Below are positions 44,415-53,921 of a stretch of DNA of 64,000 bases, piece after piece. Position 1 is the stretch's first letter, and the number at the start of each line of letters is the position of its first letter. The DNA lies in contig JAATGJ010000110.1 of assembly GCA_015654695.1 (NCBI GenBank), forward strand, positions 62,001 through 126,000. Direction: 5' to 3'. Source of the DNA: Chitinophagales bacterium. GTDB lineage: Bacteria; Bacteroidota; Bacteroidia; Chitinophagales; Chitinophagaceae. A program made the translations under genes and the position numbers. Below the pieces are notes generated by a model that was given only the letters and a program-made list of their open reading frames with translations, was not told the origin of the DNA and did not search any database.

Positions 44415-45728
44415 TTATTTAATTTCCGTAATGCTGAGACCCTGTACGGGCGGTTCATCGCCGACAGGAGAGGAATTATTAACCGGCAATTCCGTGCCGC
44501 TGTCTCCGGTTTTATCTTTTGTAAAAAAGGTGACAGCTAAACCAATAACAAATACCAATGAAAAAATGAAAAGTGAATTTCCATAACCACCCAATTCAGT
44601 TACCAGCACCCCCACAAATAATACCGCCGTTGCTGTAAGTAACCTGCCGGTATTAAAACAAAACCCGGTGGCTGTACCACGAATAGCCACCGGAAATAAA
44701 TTAGGAATATAAACAGACAGCACCCCCTGGCTGGCGCCAAAGAATAAAGCCATAATAACAATCTCCACGTAAATAACCGGGGAAAAAGTGGTATTGGTTT
44801 TAAACATTACAAATGACAGCACGGTACATACTGAAAAGCAAAGCAACATTGACTTCCGGAGGCCTATGGCATTGGTCAGCCAGCCTGATAAAAATCCGCC
44901 TGTTAGCCCACCCATGCCCAGCATCATCATACTAAGGCCGCGTTCTTTTTGTGCGTCGCTGTCAGTAATTAAACTCTGTATCCAGGTGGGTATCCAGGAA
45001 AAGATGGCCCACATGCCAATAAGCATGGTGCCAAAGATGATGGAACCGGTTATTAAATCAGACCGATGACTAACAGCAAAAATGGACTCACTTTTCTTTG
45101 TATGCTGAACAATTGCTTTACGATCATAACTCCATTTTTTTGATTCCCGCAACAGCCATATTGCAAGCAGCGCAATGGTGACAGGGAAGATGCCAACTAA
45201 AAAACCCTGCCGCCATGATGAAACGAAATAATCAATAACACCCGCGGAAAAAATTCCTACCGGTATGGCAATAGATAAAATGCCAATGAAAATGGCCCTG
45301 GTTTTTTGCGGCCATTCTTCTATCATCAGGGTAGTAGTGGTAACCAATACACCACCCAAGCCAAAGCCGCTGAAAAAGCGGCAGATAACAACAGCCCACC
45401 ATGTAGGCATATATCCTGTGAGAATAGTGAATAGCCCATAACAGGCAATAGATAGTATTACTCCCGTTTTCCTGCCCATCTTATCGCTGATAATACCTGA
45501 TATAAAACCACCCAATGCACCACCGAAAATGAAAATGGCATTGATGTAAGCGCTGATATTATTTAATTCGGTCTCATTTTTATCACCTAACAGGTCTTTT
45601 ACGGCAACCGGTAAATAAACTGACATGAGTGTGGATATAGTTCCGGCAAAGGCAGTACCTGAGAAACAGATAGCAAACAATAGCCAGTGATAGCCCGTAA
45701 TTTTTTCGTCCTGAGCGGAATTCAACAT
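44415..45728 (-). CDS. MFS transporter (sugar/acid-symporter type)
   Basis: A 437-residue inner-membrane carrier with about 12 helices. The MFS loop motif ISDKMGRKTG is at about 80-89, and the half-repeat motif includes CRFFSGFGLGG and a central cytoplasmic loop WSYDRKAIVQHTKKSES. The pattern fits the aromatic-acid/sugar-phosphate-like MFS branch; substrate unresolved. Encoded between two AhpD-like genes with 3 and 11 bp gaps, which suggests that it moves the same compound those proteins act on (inference). Confidence 0.88.
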   Translation of the reverse strand: MLNSAQDEKITGYHWLLFAICFSGTAFAGTISTLMSVYLPVAVKDLLGDKNETELNNISAYINAIFIFGGALGGFISGIISDKMGRKTGVILSIACYGLFTILTGYMPTWWAVVICRFFSGFGLGGVLVTTTTLMIEEWPQKTRAIFIGILSIAIPVGIFSAGVIDYFVSSWRQGFLVGIFPVTIALLAIWLLRESKKWSYDRKAIVQHTKKSESIFAVSHRSDLITGSIIFGTMLIGMWAIFSWIPTWIQSLITDSDAQKERGLSMMMLGMGGLTGGFLSGWLTNAIGLRKSMLLCFSVCTVLSFVMFKTNTTFSPVIYVEIVIMALFFGASQGVLSVYIPNLFPVAIRGTATGFCFNTGRLLTATAVLFVGVLVTELGGYGNSLFIFSLVFVIGLAVTFFTKDKTGDSGTELPVNNSSPVGDEPPVQGLSITEIK

Positions 45729-45731
45729 TAT

Positions 45732-46292
45732 TTATTTTTTTAAATGGTCATACCCCTGTGGTAAGCGATTATATCCATGATTCTTTAATCGCTCACCCAG
45801 TCCTTTATAATATGCAGGATCAGTGGGTGTGACGGTGGAAAGACCGTCCACATAACGGTTATACAAACAAAACAATGCCGCTATTAAAACAGTATCATGT
45901 ATCTCCAGGTCTGTAGCGCCTGCATCTTTTGCTTTTTGTACAGACTCAGTTGTTACACTTTTGCCGCTTTGCTGCACCTGGGCGGCAATCGTTAATAACG
46001 CTTTCATTTTATCACTAACCGGTGCGGTCATGATATCCTGCTTTACTTTGGCTGATGTATTTTCTTCGCCCAGTAAAATATCAACAGCAGCTGTATGTGC
46101 GGTGGTACAGAACTTACATTCATTGCGGTGAGAAACAATGGTAGCTATTAGTTCCCTTTCCCCTTCCGTTAAAGTAGAAGGGCCACGCAATAGTATCTGC
46201 GTTAATTCGCGAATAGGCGCTGCGGTATCTTTCCTGTATTCTAACAAGCCGGTGATACCAGGCAGATGTTCTTCTAGTGGAATATATGGCAT
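45732..46292 (-). CDS. AhpD-like carboxymuconolactone-decarboxylase-family protein (copy 4 of 4)
   Basis: A 186-residue paralog with Glu47, Cys59, Cys62 and His66 (GERELIA, NECKFCTTAH). The MFS gene begins 3 bp after its stop. Follows the TonB receptor gene (76 bp). First AhpD-like gene in transcription order. Confidence 0.88.
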   Translation of the reverse strand: MPYIPLEEHLPGITGLLEYRKDTAAPIRELTQILLRGPSTLTEGERELIATIVSHRNECKFCTTAHTAAVDILLGEENTSAKVKQDIMTAPVSDKMKALLTIAAQVQQSGKSVTTESVQKAKDAGATDLEIHDTVLIAALFCLYNRYVDGLSTVTPTDPAYYKGLGERLKNHGYNRLPQGYDHLKK

Positions 46293-46367
46293 ACAATCCT
46301 TTTTAAACGGGTCTTACCTGAAAGATTATTTTAAAAAAAGAAGAGTACGGATTAAAAAATAATAGTT

Positions 46368-48557
46368 TTAAAGACGAATAATAAGGGATGTGCTGAAATT
46401 TCTTCCTTCAGACGGCCACACCCCTGGCCCAGGATAAAATGTTGGGCGCTTGGTAAAATATTGTTTATCCGTTACGTTATTAATATTTACTCTTAGCTCA
46501 AGGTTTTTAGTAACCTTGAAAGAAGCATTCATATCCAATATTCCATAGGCAGGCACCAACCCCACAGCCCCGGTCGTTTTAAGAGGTGCGACGGTATTCA
46601 ATGCATCTCCAAAAGTTTCACTGGTATAACTATATAAAAGAGATAAACCGGCCTTTTTATATCGTAGTGAAGCGCCGCTGCGACTAATAAAATCGGGAGC
46701 ACTTTCTACTTTATTCCCTCTTACGTTGATGTTAGTGTTTCCTGCCTTTACTACTGCATCTGTATAACGTGCATGTACAAAGGCGGTAGAAGTAAAAACA
46801 GATAATCCTGCTCTGTTACCCAGCAACCAATCTGCCTGTATAAGCATTTCAATCCCTTTGGTGAGTGAATTACCAATGTTGGTTCTGTAAGTATAAAAAG
46901 CTCCTGTATTATCGGTCTGGGCAAGTGTGCCAAAGCGCTTATCATATTTAAGCAGGAAAGCGTTTATATCCCACCGTAAAAATTTCCAATTACCTCTGAA
47001 CCCCAGTTCAGCATTGTATCCTTTTGTATCTTTTATATCCGGATCAACCTTTTCAAACAAAGAAGCAGGAATAAGATCTTTGAAAAGCATGGGATGATAG
47101 GCCTGGGCCCACCCTCCATATACTTCTATATTTCCTGTGGGCTTATAGGAAATATTAACACCCAGCAAAGGGAACTTATGCTTAATAGTAACCGGAATAT
47201 CATTATCCGGGTAATACGTAATTCTGCCGCTCATATCTGTCTGTCCTGTTTCTACTCTTGCACCTGCATTGACAGATAAATTACTTAACAACTGAAATTT
47301 GTTTTCGGCAAACAACGCTATATTATGTGTTTTTAAATGTACATCCCTTCCCCATACAGGATCAAGCAGGGTGAGATCATAATCACTGCCAGTGGTTCCT
47401 TTACCCAATTGTGTACGATGCAGATCATTATTCATGTATTGTACACCGGCAACCAGTGTGCTGACCTGTTTGCCCAAATTATATTCCTGCAATAAGCGCA
47501 GTTCAGTTGTATAGCTGTTGAAGCGATCAATATCTACCTGCCTGTTATTGTATTGAAGCGTAGCGGTAACAATAGTATCGCGAATATTAGTAGGCTTATC
47601 GAACTGCACACTGTTTCTTGCCCCTAAAACTGCTGATGATATGACCTGTAATTTTGTTTGTGATGCGACCTGCCAGTTCATTGTTATAGAAGGAACATGA
47701 ATATCAGGACTAAAATAATTACGTGAACGTGTCGCTTGCGTGGGATCAGCATAAAACATACTATCAGTCAGCGGCCCGGGAATACGATAACGGTATTTTG
47801 CACGCGCCCATTCGGCACGGACAGAAAATTTAGCCGACTCATAGCTGACTATAATATCTTCTGCCTCGGAATCAGTGTGCTCATTGTCACGATAGCCATT
47901 TCTTGATTTTTTATACACATAACCATAATATTTGAACTTACCCAGTTTACCGCCGATAGCATTATAGGTACTTAACAAATTAAATGAACCGACCGTGCTG
48001 ATATTTTCAAAACTGAACGGTCTTGTTGTATCACCTTGTTTGGTTACATAATTCAGCATACCCCCGAACTGCGCACCATATTGAAGCGATCCTGTTCCTC
48101 TTACTAATTCAATACGGCCAATGCTTTCAAGCGGCATACTATAATGGCTGGCAGGATAGCCATACATATCAGAGTTAGTAATGATCCCGTCTTTGCGATT
48201 ATTAAATTCCCAGCCCCGGTGAGGATCCAATCCTCTTGCAGCAATGTTGATCTGGTTGCCTGATCCGTCCATATCATATACAAATATGCCGGGCACTTTG
48301 GCAAAAAGCTGGCGGCCTGTTTTATTAGTTATGTCAGCAGGGGTCTGCGCCAGGTCTATCACCTCTGTTTTTTTACCAGAAAAAATATAAGCACCATGCA
48401 CAGTGGGAAGCTGCCGGACAATATTTTGATTGAGGTAAGATATAAGAAGAATGCTATCCAGTGAACGGGACGCTGTATCCTGTCCTGTACCTGGTTTTTG
48501 TGCAGTAACTCCGATATGAAAGCACAACAAAATCAAAAGCACTTTAACTGATCTCAT
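46368..48557 (-). CDS. TonB-dependent outer-membrane receptor (FecA/ferric-citrate-like branch)
   Basis: A 729-residue receptor with signal peptide ending GVTAQ. It lacks the SusC-type N-terminal regulatory domain and has a plain plug (IFVYDMDGSGNQINIAARGL, IGRIELVRGTGSLQYG, GGMLNYVTKQGD) and barrel ending NFSTSLIIRL. The plug pattern resembles siderophore or Fe(III)-dicitrate receptors; ligand unproven. It begins just beyond four tandem hairpin repeats that separate it from the haloperoxidase-like gene, and is followed closely by the AhpD/MFS genes. Confidence 0.9.
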   Translation of the reverse strand: MRSVKVLLILLCFHIGVTAQKPGTGQDTASRSLDSILLISYLNQNIVRQLPTVHGAYIFSGKKTEVIDLAQTPADITNKTGRQLFAKVPGIFVYDMDGSGNQINIAARGLDPHRGWEFNNRKDGIITNSDMYGYPASHYSMPLESIGRIELVRGTGSLQYGAQFGGMLNYVTKQGDTTRPFSFENISTVGSFNLLSTYNAIGGKLGKFKYYGYVYKKSRNGYRDNEHTDSEAEDIIVSYESAKFSVRAEWARAKYRYRIPGPLTDSMFYADPTQATRSRNYFSPDIHVPSITMNWQVASQTKLQVISSAVLGARNSVQFDKPTNIRDTIVTATLQYNNRQVDIDRFNSYTTELRLLQEYNLGKQVSTLVAGVQYMNNDLHRTQLGKGTTGSDYDLTLLDPVWGRDVHLKTHNIALFAENKFQLLSNLSVNAGARVETGQTDMSGRITYYPDNDIPVTIKHKFPLLGVNISYKPTGNIEVYGGWAQAYHPMLFKDLIPASLFEKVDPDIKDTKGYNAELGFRGNWKFLRWDINAFLLKYDKRFGTLAQTDNTGAFYTYRTNIGNSLTKGIEMLIQADWLLGNRAGLSVFTSTAFVHARYTDAVVKAGNTNINVRGNKVESAPDFISRSGASLRYKKAGLSLLYSYTSETFGDALNTVAPLKTTGAVGLVPAYGILDMNASFKVTKNLELRVNINNVTDKQYFTKRPTFYPGPGVWPSEGRNFSTSLIIRL

Positions 48558-48576
48558 CTTTGTTTTTTAATAGTTA

Positions 48577-49127
48577 GAAAAAAAGGGCGTCCGTAAAGAA
48601 TTACAACGCCGTAAAAATGCTTGGTCTGTAAAAAAGTTTATTCAGTGTTACCTGTTATTTTTTGTTTTGTTACGATAGTACTGTACCAGGGTCAATTCCG
48701 GGTTGATCATTTTCATCAGCTGCTGGTTTGCCAGCAATAAATCAGAAAAAAGGGGCGTCCGTAAAGAATTACAACGCCGTAAATGTTTGCTCTAAAAAAA
48801 GTTTATTCAGTGTATCTACTGATTTTAATATGATCATTATGAATGCACCACCGGAATCATTTGTTTCAACTATTTTTATTAATTACTTATTTTAAAAAAA
48901 CAAATCAGAAAAAAAGGGGCGTCCGTAAAGAATTACAACGCCGTAAATGTTTGCTCTAAAAAAATTTATTCAGTGTATCTCCTGATTTTAGTATGATCAT
49001 TATAAATGTATCAGCGTAATCAATTTGTTTTAACCGGTTTCATCAATTACTTATTTTTAAAAAATAAGTGAGAAAAAAGGGCGTCAGTAAAGAATTACAA
49101 CGCCGTAAAATGCTTGTCTAAAAAAAG
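48577..49127 (-). repeat. Four tandem direct repeats carrying a conserved hairpin
   Basis: The core GGCGTCCGTAAAGAATTACA, then ACGCC, occurs at 48586-48610, 48754-48778, 48918-48942 and 49080-49104. The spacing is 168, 164 and 162 bp. Each core can fold: GGCGT with ACGCC, then GTAA with TTAC around an AGAA loop. The last copy has CAG in place of CCG. Similar flanking sequence (AAAAAA, GTTTATTCAGTGTA, TATGATCATTAT) makes these direct repeats of the whole unit. They fill the gap between the haloperoxidase-like stop and the TonB receptor start. Confidence 0.9.
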
Positions 49128-50678
49128 TTATTCGGCACCATCTGTCCTTGCCCTTTGCACGGCATAATCACCTATATTTTTTCCCACTGTCATCCCTACT
49201 TCACAATCAGCACGGTAGTGAATACCACCGTACATTCTTGACAGCGATGCTTCTGTGGCCATTGCATTATACTGAGTAGCTTTCTCAGGAATGATGTGTC
49301 CAAGTATTGTGGCCGCTGCACCACTGAAAGTAGAGTGACCTGATATATATGCCGGGAAATTAGGAATGCCCGTTAATGTTTTTATGTTAGGATCTAATTG
49401 TGTAGGTCTTGGGTTGAAATAAAAATATTTTGTATCCCAGCAAACGATCCCGGCATCCATTAATGCCATATTCACTAATGCTAAATTTCTTGCCCACCTC
49501 ACTTCGCTGAAATTTTTCGTAATAAAATCTTCAGCAGCTATAGCATCCCAGTGGCCCGGAGGGGCATATGTGCCTACGCCATCAGCCCAGAAGTGAACGA
49601 TCCTTGTATGCTCACGTGTTGGATTTTTTATAAATCCATAGATCTCGTTTGTTTCGTCTTTCATCTTTGGACTGTTTACTAATGGTGGCGGCGGCGGACG
49701 AAGTGAGATAGCTGTAAGCGAGTCAAATAAAAACGCTTTTACTTTTCCGAACAATGGAAGCATGGGTGGTCGCCTGGGAGATTCAAGACTATACCAGGGA
49801 GTTTCTCCTTTTGCGATAGCATCGGTTTCCATCTGTGTCCATTGTGCCTGGTTACCAATAGCGGCGCCGGCCCGGTCGCCCCTGGCCCTTGTTACAAATT
49901 TCTGCGCTACTTGCCTTCCCAGCGCTTCACCGGCTTCAATATCACTGCGAACATTGGCCCCGGCGATGATGCGTGAACGTTTATGTTCCTCCGCTTTTTG
50001 TTGTATATAATCCTGGTCGCCGGGGAAAAGTAGTTTAAGTAATTCTACAGCGGCGCCTGCTACAGCCGCATCTTCAGAAGGATAAGATGGGAGGGCTGAT
50101 TTTGGAATGAGTGCATTTACTGTTGCATCAACTGTATAAGGTGCGGCACGATTGTATAATTTTTTGTAATGATAAGTAGCTACCAGTGCATCGTATTGCG
50201 CTGCGCTGACATAGGCATAGGCCCTGGCTGCATACGGCGGATTAGCAAAGGGGAATTGCGGGTAGGCCAATGGATTATTTGCATTCGGAAAAGGATAAGT
50301 GCCATCCGCATTTTGATAAGGAGGTAAATTATGTTTGGCAACCAGCTCTCTTAATATTTCATTCCAGCGAAGTACGGCCCCGGCGCTCCAGTATTTTACA
50401 ATTCGTTTTTCTTCGCCGGTCATTTCCGCCTGCCAGGTTTTTATTTCATTGATCTGTGCAATGTAATCCGGGGTAGTAGTGGCTGAAGGAGCTGTTACGG
50501 CGAATTCTGCTGGCCCGGTAAGCAGTATAGGCCTCCATGCACCGGCATTCAGATCAATATTTGCAGGATTGAGAGCAGGCGTATTATCTGTTCTGCCTTC
50601 AACATCTTTATTGCAGGCAACAATTATTGTTGTGACAACTGCAATGGCCATTAATGAAGAGAAAATTATTTTTTTCAT
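49128..50678 (-). CDS. PAP2-superfamily vanadium-haloperoxidase-like lipoprotein, 516 aa
   Basis: A lipoprotein (signal ending TTIIVAC) of the vanadium-dependent haloperoxidase/PAP2 phosphatase fold. The C-terminal half carries the active-site pattern: NPRPTQ, FPAYISGHSTFSGAAATILG (the central His) and RMYGGIHYRADCEVG. It may be a peroxidase or phosphatase; members of this family in Bacteroidota are poorly studied. It overlaps no gene and is followed by hairpin repeats. The outer-membrane barrel gene lies 5 bp upstream and a related protein 75 bp beyond that. Confidence 0.88.
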   Translation of the reverse strand: MKKIIFSSLMAIAVVTTIIVACNKDVEGRTDNTPALNPANIDLNAGAWRPILLTGPAEFAVTAPSATTTPDYIAQINEIKTWQAEMTGEEKRIVKYWSAGAVLRWNEILRELVAKHNLPPYQNADGTYPFPNANNPLAYPQFPFANPPYAARAYAYVSAAQYDALVATYHYKKLYNRAAPYTVDATVNALIPKSALPSYPSEDAAVAGAAVELLKLLFPGDQDYIQQKAEEHKRSRIIAGANVRSDIEAGEALGRQVAQKFVTRARGDRAGAAIGNQAQWTQMETDAIAKGETPWYSLESPRRPPMLPLFGKVKAFLFDSLTAISLRPPPPPLVNSPKMKDETNEIYGFIKNPTREHTRIVHFWADGVGTYAPPGHWDAIAAEDFITKNFSEVRWARNLALVNMALMDAGIVCWDTKYFYFNPRPTQLDPNIKTLTGIPNFPAYISGHSTFSGAAATILGHIIPEKATQYNAMATEASLSRMYGGIHYRADCEVGMTVGKNIGDYAVQRARTDGAE

Positions 50679-50683
50679 AACAG

Positions 50684-51673
50684 TTATTTTTTAGCAGGTT
50701 TATCAGTTGATTTTGTTTTATGAGAGAAGTCCAGTACATAAAAGAAAGAACCATATACGGCCGTGGCTTGTCCAACATTTCTGCTATCAATTATTTTGCC
50801 CAGCACTTTTGACTCACTGTCAATAGTAGTAGTAAAACCGCCTACAATTGATAGCTGGGGCAGGGAAGGAATTACATATTTTACATTCACACCAACAGTT
50901 GTTGCATTCATTTTATTACTTGGGAAAGGCATATTGTTTCGCGTGATATCGAAACCGCCGAGAGTTGTCCATTTATTATACACGGCTTCGGCAATAAGGC
51001 GATGATTGCGGAAACCCAGCCTTACATTATAATTGGATGCATTTGGCATTTCTACTTCATTTGAATAGTGCATCTCAGTAGTGTAATAGGAGGTGCGGTC
51101 TATTTCGATATTATCCCTGAACACATACGTGGCAGAGCCTGTGGCAAATAAGTTGCCCAGTTGGTAATCCGCCATTATTCTCGCTGAAGCTGTTTTACTA
51201 TGCAAGCCTATTGAGAGAGGTAAAAAATCGGGGGTATAATTGCTGAGTGGGAATGAAACGCCTGCAATACCAAATAAAGAAAGTTTCCCCGCGCCCATCT
51301 TTTTTTGAAAAGGTCTCCATTTTACAAAAAGACTCAGGTCCTGTATCCCTTTCATGCCATGAAGCGTGCCGGCTGATGCTTTTGTTTTTACATACGGCGC
51401 ACTGAAAAGAAGATTAATTTTTCGGGTAAGGCCATAATTACCCATCAGGCCAAACATTTGCGTGGATACTTTTCCGAGATTCAGGTTTTCTCTTTTCAAG
51501 GTTCCTTCCCAGTACTTTTTCCAGCTGCTGTAGCTGTACATAGGGCCAACGCAAAAAGCATTTTTCTCCATCATGATAGCATCAATATCTGTCTGTGCTG
51601 AAACAGTATTGGCCATAAGCAGTGCAGGCAGCCACACAAGGATGATTGTTTTGGTTTTAAAGATTTTTTTCAT
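50684..51673 (-). CDS. Outer-membrane beta-barrel protein of unknown function
   Basis: A 329-residue exported protein (signal ending NTVSAQ). Alternating hydrophobic/polar strands (GKLSLFGIAGVSFPLS, NLFATGSATYVFRDNI, YNVRLGFRNHRLIAEAVYNK) point to a transporter-like barrel of the MetA/phenol-degradation type. Encoded between two vanadium-haloperoxidase-like genes with a 5 bp gap to the next, so probably co-transcribed and functionally linked. Not recognised more closely. Confidence 0.7.
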   Translation of the reverse strand: MKKIFKTKTIILVWLPALLMANTVSAQTDIDAIMMEKNAFCVGPMYSYSSWKKYWEGTLKRENLNLGKVSTQMFGLMGNYGLTRKINLLFSAPYVKTKASAGTLHGMKGIQDLSLFVKWRPFQKKMGAGKLSLFGIAGVSFPLSNYTPDFLPLSIGLHSKTASARIMADYQLGNLFATGSATYVFRDNIEIDRTSYYTTEMHYSNEVEMPNASNYNVRLGFRNHRLIAEAVYNKWTTLGGFDITRNNMPFPSNKMNATTVGVNVKYVIPSLPQLSIVGGFTTTIDSESKVLGKIIDSRNVGQATAVYGSFFYVLDFSHKTKSTDKPAKK

Positions 51674-51758
51674 AACAAAGCATTTTTAAAAAATAATGAA
51701 TCACTGTGAAATCAACAGATGCCTGTCCAATTTTTTTCGCAGGCAGTTATTTTAATAA

Positions 51759-53084
51759 CTATTTTCTCATTTTTAGTCGCCCGACAATGAAGTCGCCAAC
51801 TTTTTTCCCATATTCTGTACTGACGATACATGAATTATGAAAGTGAATGCCACCATAAAAAAGGGCCCAGTTATTTTCAATAGCTGCATCCCGGAAAGAT
51901 TTAAAGGACCTGCTTTTTATACCAAACTCAAGTTCTGAAGTATCAGTATAGGAAAAATTATCTCCAAACACATGCGTTAATGCTTCGGCGCAGGCAGATG
52001 AAAGAGTAGAATGGCCACAGGTATATTCAGGGAAAGGCGGAGTCTGCAGGTAAGGTCTCCAGTCCTGGTCTATATATTTATTGATCACTGTTTCTGGTCG
52101 CGCCGAATTGCTCCTGTATTTTTCATCCCAGCAATGAATGAATGCATCAAATTGCGTAATAGCTGTAATGGCATACGCATACACTGTAGCGGCGAAATCG
52201 TATTTCGCTTTTTCTGCGGCGATGCCCACGATACTCATCCAATGACCCGGGGGTGAAAACTTTTTTGTTCCAAACATCACATGACCGCTTACATTCAGTT
52301 TGAAAGGGTTGTCATCCCAGAAATCCGCAATGTGTTTTTGTTCATCGTTCAAACTATCCACGGCGTTTTTAATTGACATCACTTCAGCGTAATACTTGCT
52401 GTTCTTGTCGGTAATATTAAAAACAGGGGGCCGGGGAGGGATAAATTCAGATGCGCTGTCAAGCACTAAGGTTCTGATCATTTTCCAATGTGGCTCCATC
52501 GCTGACGTATAAGCCGGAGGAGTAGGTACCCAGCGGCCGGGTGTATCAATTACTGTATATCTTGGATAAGTTCTTGACTGAAGATAATTATCCTTCTTAC
52601 TCCATTTCAGAATAACGGATGAAACCGTATCCGCAAATGCCAGGCTGCTCTCAAAAACATCCTCCGGCATACCATGATCTTTCGCCAGTTCTTTTAAACT
52701 ATCAGTATAATATGACATGCTTCCTTCAGGAAAAGTAACAGCTTCGCCAAGTTTTGAAAAAGCGAGCAGGGCCGCCAGTTCGAAATCAATTTTTTCTCCG
52801 GCTCTTGGTTGGGGCACAGCGCTTAACCCATGAAGCTGGCCCCCCAGTGATTCATATTTCCCGGGATTGCCGGCGGCTATGACTTCATAAGCGGCCACGC
52901 TTGCATACATGTAATTTCTTGATGCAACGATCGGGCTGAAATTATTTCCCATTACTACGCTGTTCAATTCATAAACAGTATTGGAAAACAATAACGGATT
53001 GTGAATAATCTTTTCGTAATCATTCTTTCTATTGCAGGCTGCTAACACGAGCAATCCGGCAATAGCCACTGGAGCTATGCGCAT
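51759..53084 (-). CDS. PAP2-superfamily vanadium-haloperoxidase-like lipoprotein, 441 aa
   Basis: A lipoprotein (signal ending LVLAAC) with the same fold as the protein at 49128-50678. The active-site segments are NSARPET, FPEYTCGHSTLSSACAEAL and ALFYGGIHFHNSC, with the central His conserved. First gene of a likely three-gene group with the barrel protein and the longer haloperoxidase-like protein. Substrate not known. Confidence 0.88.
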   Translation of the reverse strand: MRIAPVAIAGLLVLAACNRKNDYEKIIHNPLLFSNTVYELNSVVMGNNFSPIVASRNYMYASVAAYEVIAAGNPGKYESLGGQLHGLSAVPQPRAGEKIDFELAALLAFSKLGEAVTFPEGSMSYYTDSLKELAKDHGMPEDVFESSLAFADTVSSVILKWSKKDNYLQSRTYPRYTVIDTPGRWVPTPPAYTSAMEPHWKMIRTLVLDSASEFIPPRPPVFNITDKNSKYYAEVMSIKNAVDSLNDEQKHIADFWDDNPFKLNVSGHVMFGTKKFSPPGHWMSIVGIAAEKAKYDFAATVYAYAITAITQFDAFIHCWDEKYRSNSARPETVINKYIDQDWRPYLQTPPFPEYTCGHSTLSSACAEALTHVFGDNFSYTDTSELEFGIKSRSFKSFRDAAIENNWALFYGGIHFHNSCIVSTEYGKKVGDFIVGRLKMRK

Positions 53085-53142
53085 ACGAAACTAATTTTGT
53101 AACTAACCAAATGAAAAAATGGAAATAGCGGAAATTAAAGCA

Positions 53143-53697
53143 TCAGCATTTAGGAGGCTGATGGGGGGTGGAGGAAGTAACCACTGGTATAAATAGATGG
53201 TAATTGGAACCAACTGCTGTATTCGATGCAGCGAAACAATCTAATAGATGAAACTGGGTCTGATCATCATAGTCGCTCAATATATTTTTGGCAAAGGAAG
53301 GTAGTTGTTTTGACTGGCCCGGATGATCCATATCTGCGGCACCGCTGTTGGCGTTGGCAATGTCGTTCTGAATGGTTATTAGTTTTTGTTTGGATTCGTT
53401 GGCGATACATTTGAAGATTACGATATCACCTTCTATCTTTTTTTTCACATAGGTATATGACTTGCCGTCAATTTCAATTTGGCCATAGTGCCTTTCGTAT
53501 TCTGTAAACCGTTGCTGGTAGGGCATATTCATCGCCACCCTTATTTCAATCAGTTGCGATTCATCGTATTGGTTGTCGTCAATAAGAGTTTCGAGTTTTC
53601 GGTCAGCCTGGTTTTGCAACAAAGGAAATAGTAACCTGTAACCGCCCAGGTTAAAAAATAAAATGAAGATCAGTAATATGGAAGCAATCTTTCTCAA
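53143..53697 (-). CDS. Small membrane-anchored protein, three-member family (copy 3)
   Basis: A 184-residue paralog of the proteins at 17524 and 37639. It has an N-terminal helix (RKIASILLIFILFFNLGGYR), core YDESQLIEIRVAMNMPYQ, YERHYGQIEIDG, and YVKKKIEGDIVIFKCIAN, and the C-terminal PPKC. The start is TTG at 53697; the first internal Met is near residue 56. It lies immediately upstream of the haloperoxidase-like operon, not next to a CRTAC1-like gene. Function unknown. Confidence 0.8.
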   Translation of the reverse strand: MRKIASILLIFILFFNLGGYRLLFPLLQNQADRKLETLIDDNQYDESQLIEIRVAMNMPYQQRFTEYERHYGQIEIDGKSYTYVKKKIEGDIVIFKCIANESKQKLITIQNDIANANSGAADMDHPGQSKQLPSFAKNILSDYDDQTQFHLLDCFAASNTAVGSNYHLFIPVVTSSTPHQPPKC

Positions 53698-53902
53698 GCG
53701 TCAGTTAAGCTCGCAAGGTAATGGATTCTTTGATAAATAAGCAAAAGGGCATAAAAAATTCAGAAGCCTCTGTTTATAATGTACCTGGTAAGGTCAAACG
53801 GTTTCTAAATATGACCCTTCAACGATAGGCAAACTTTTCCATGATGGTAAAAGGGGCAAAGAGAAAATAAAATTTTGCGGATAGAAAAAAACTGTCTAAA
53901 AT

Positions 53903-53920
53903 TGTGTAAACGATTGCACA
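53903..53920 (+). promoter_or_regulatory. LacI-type operator at the LacI start (autoregulation)
   Basis: TGTGTAAACGATTGCACA is an imperfect palindrome TGTGnAAnCGnTTnCACA centred on CG, close to the classic LacI/CcpA operator form. It ends one base before the LacI ATG, which suggests autoregulation of that gene. Confidence 0.65.
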
Positions 53921-53921
53921 A

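Noticed and set aside
48577-49127. CRISPR array
   Set aside because: Four repeats at 162-168 bp spacing with similar intervening sequence are tandem duplicates, not short repeats with unique spacers; no cas genes nearby.
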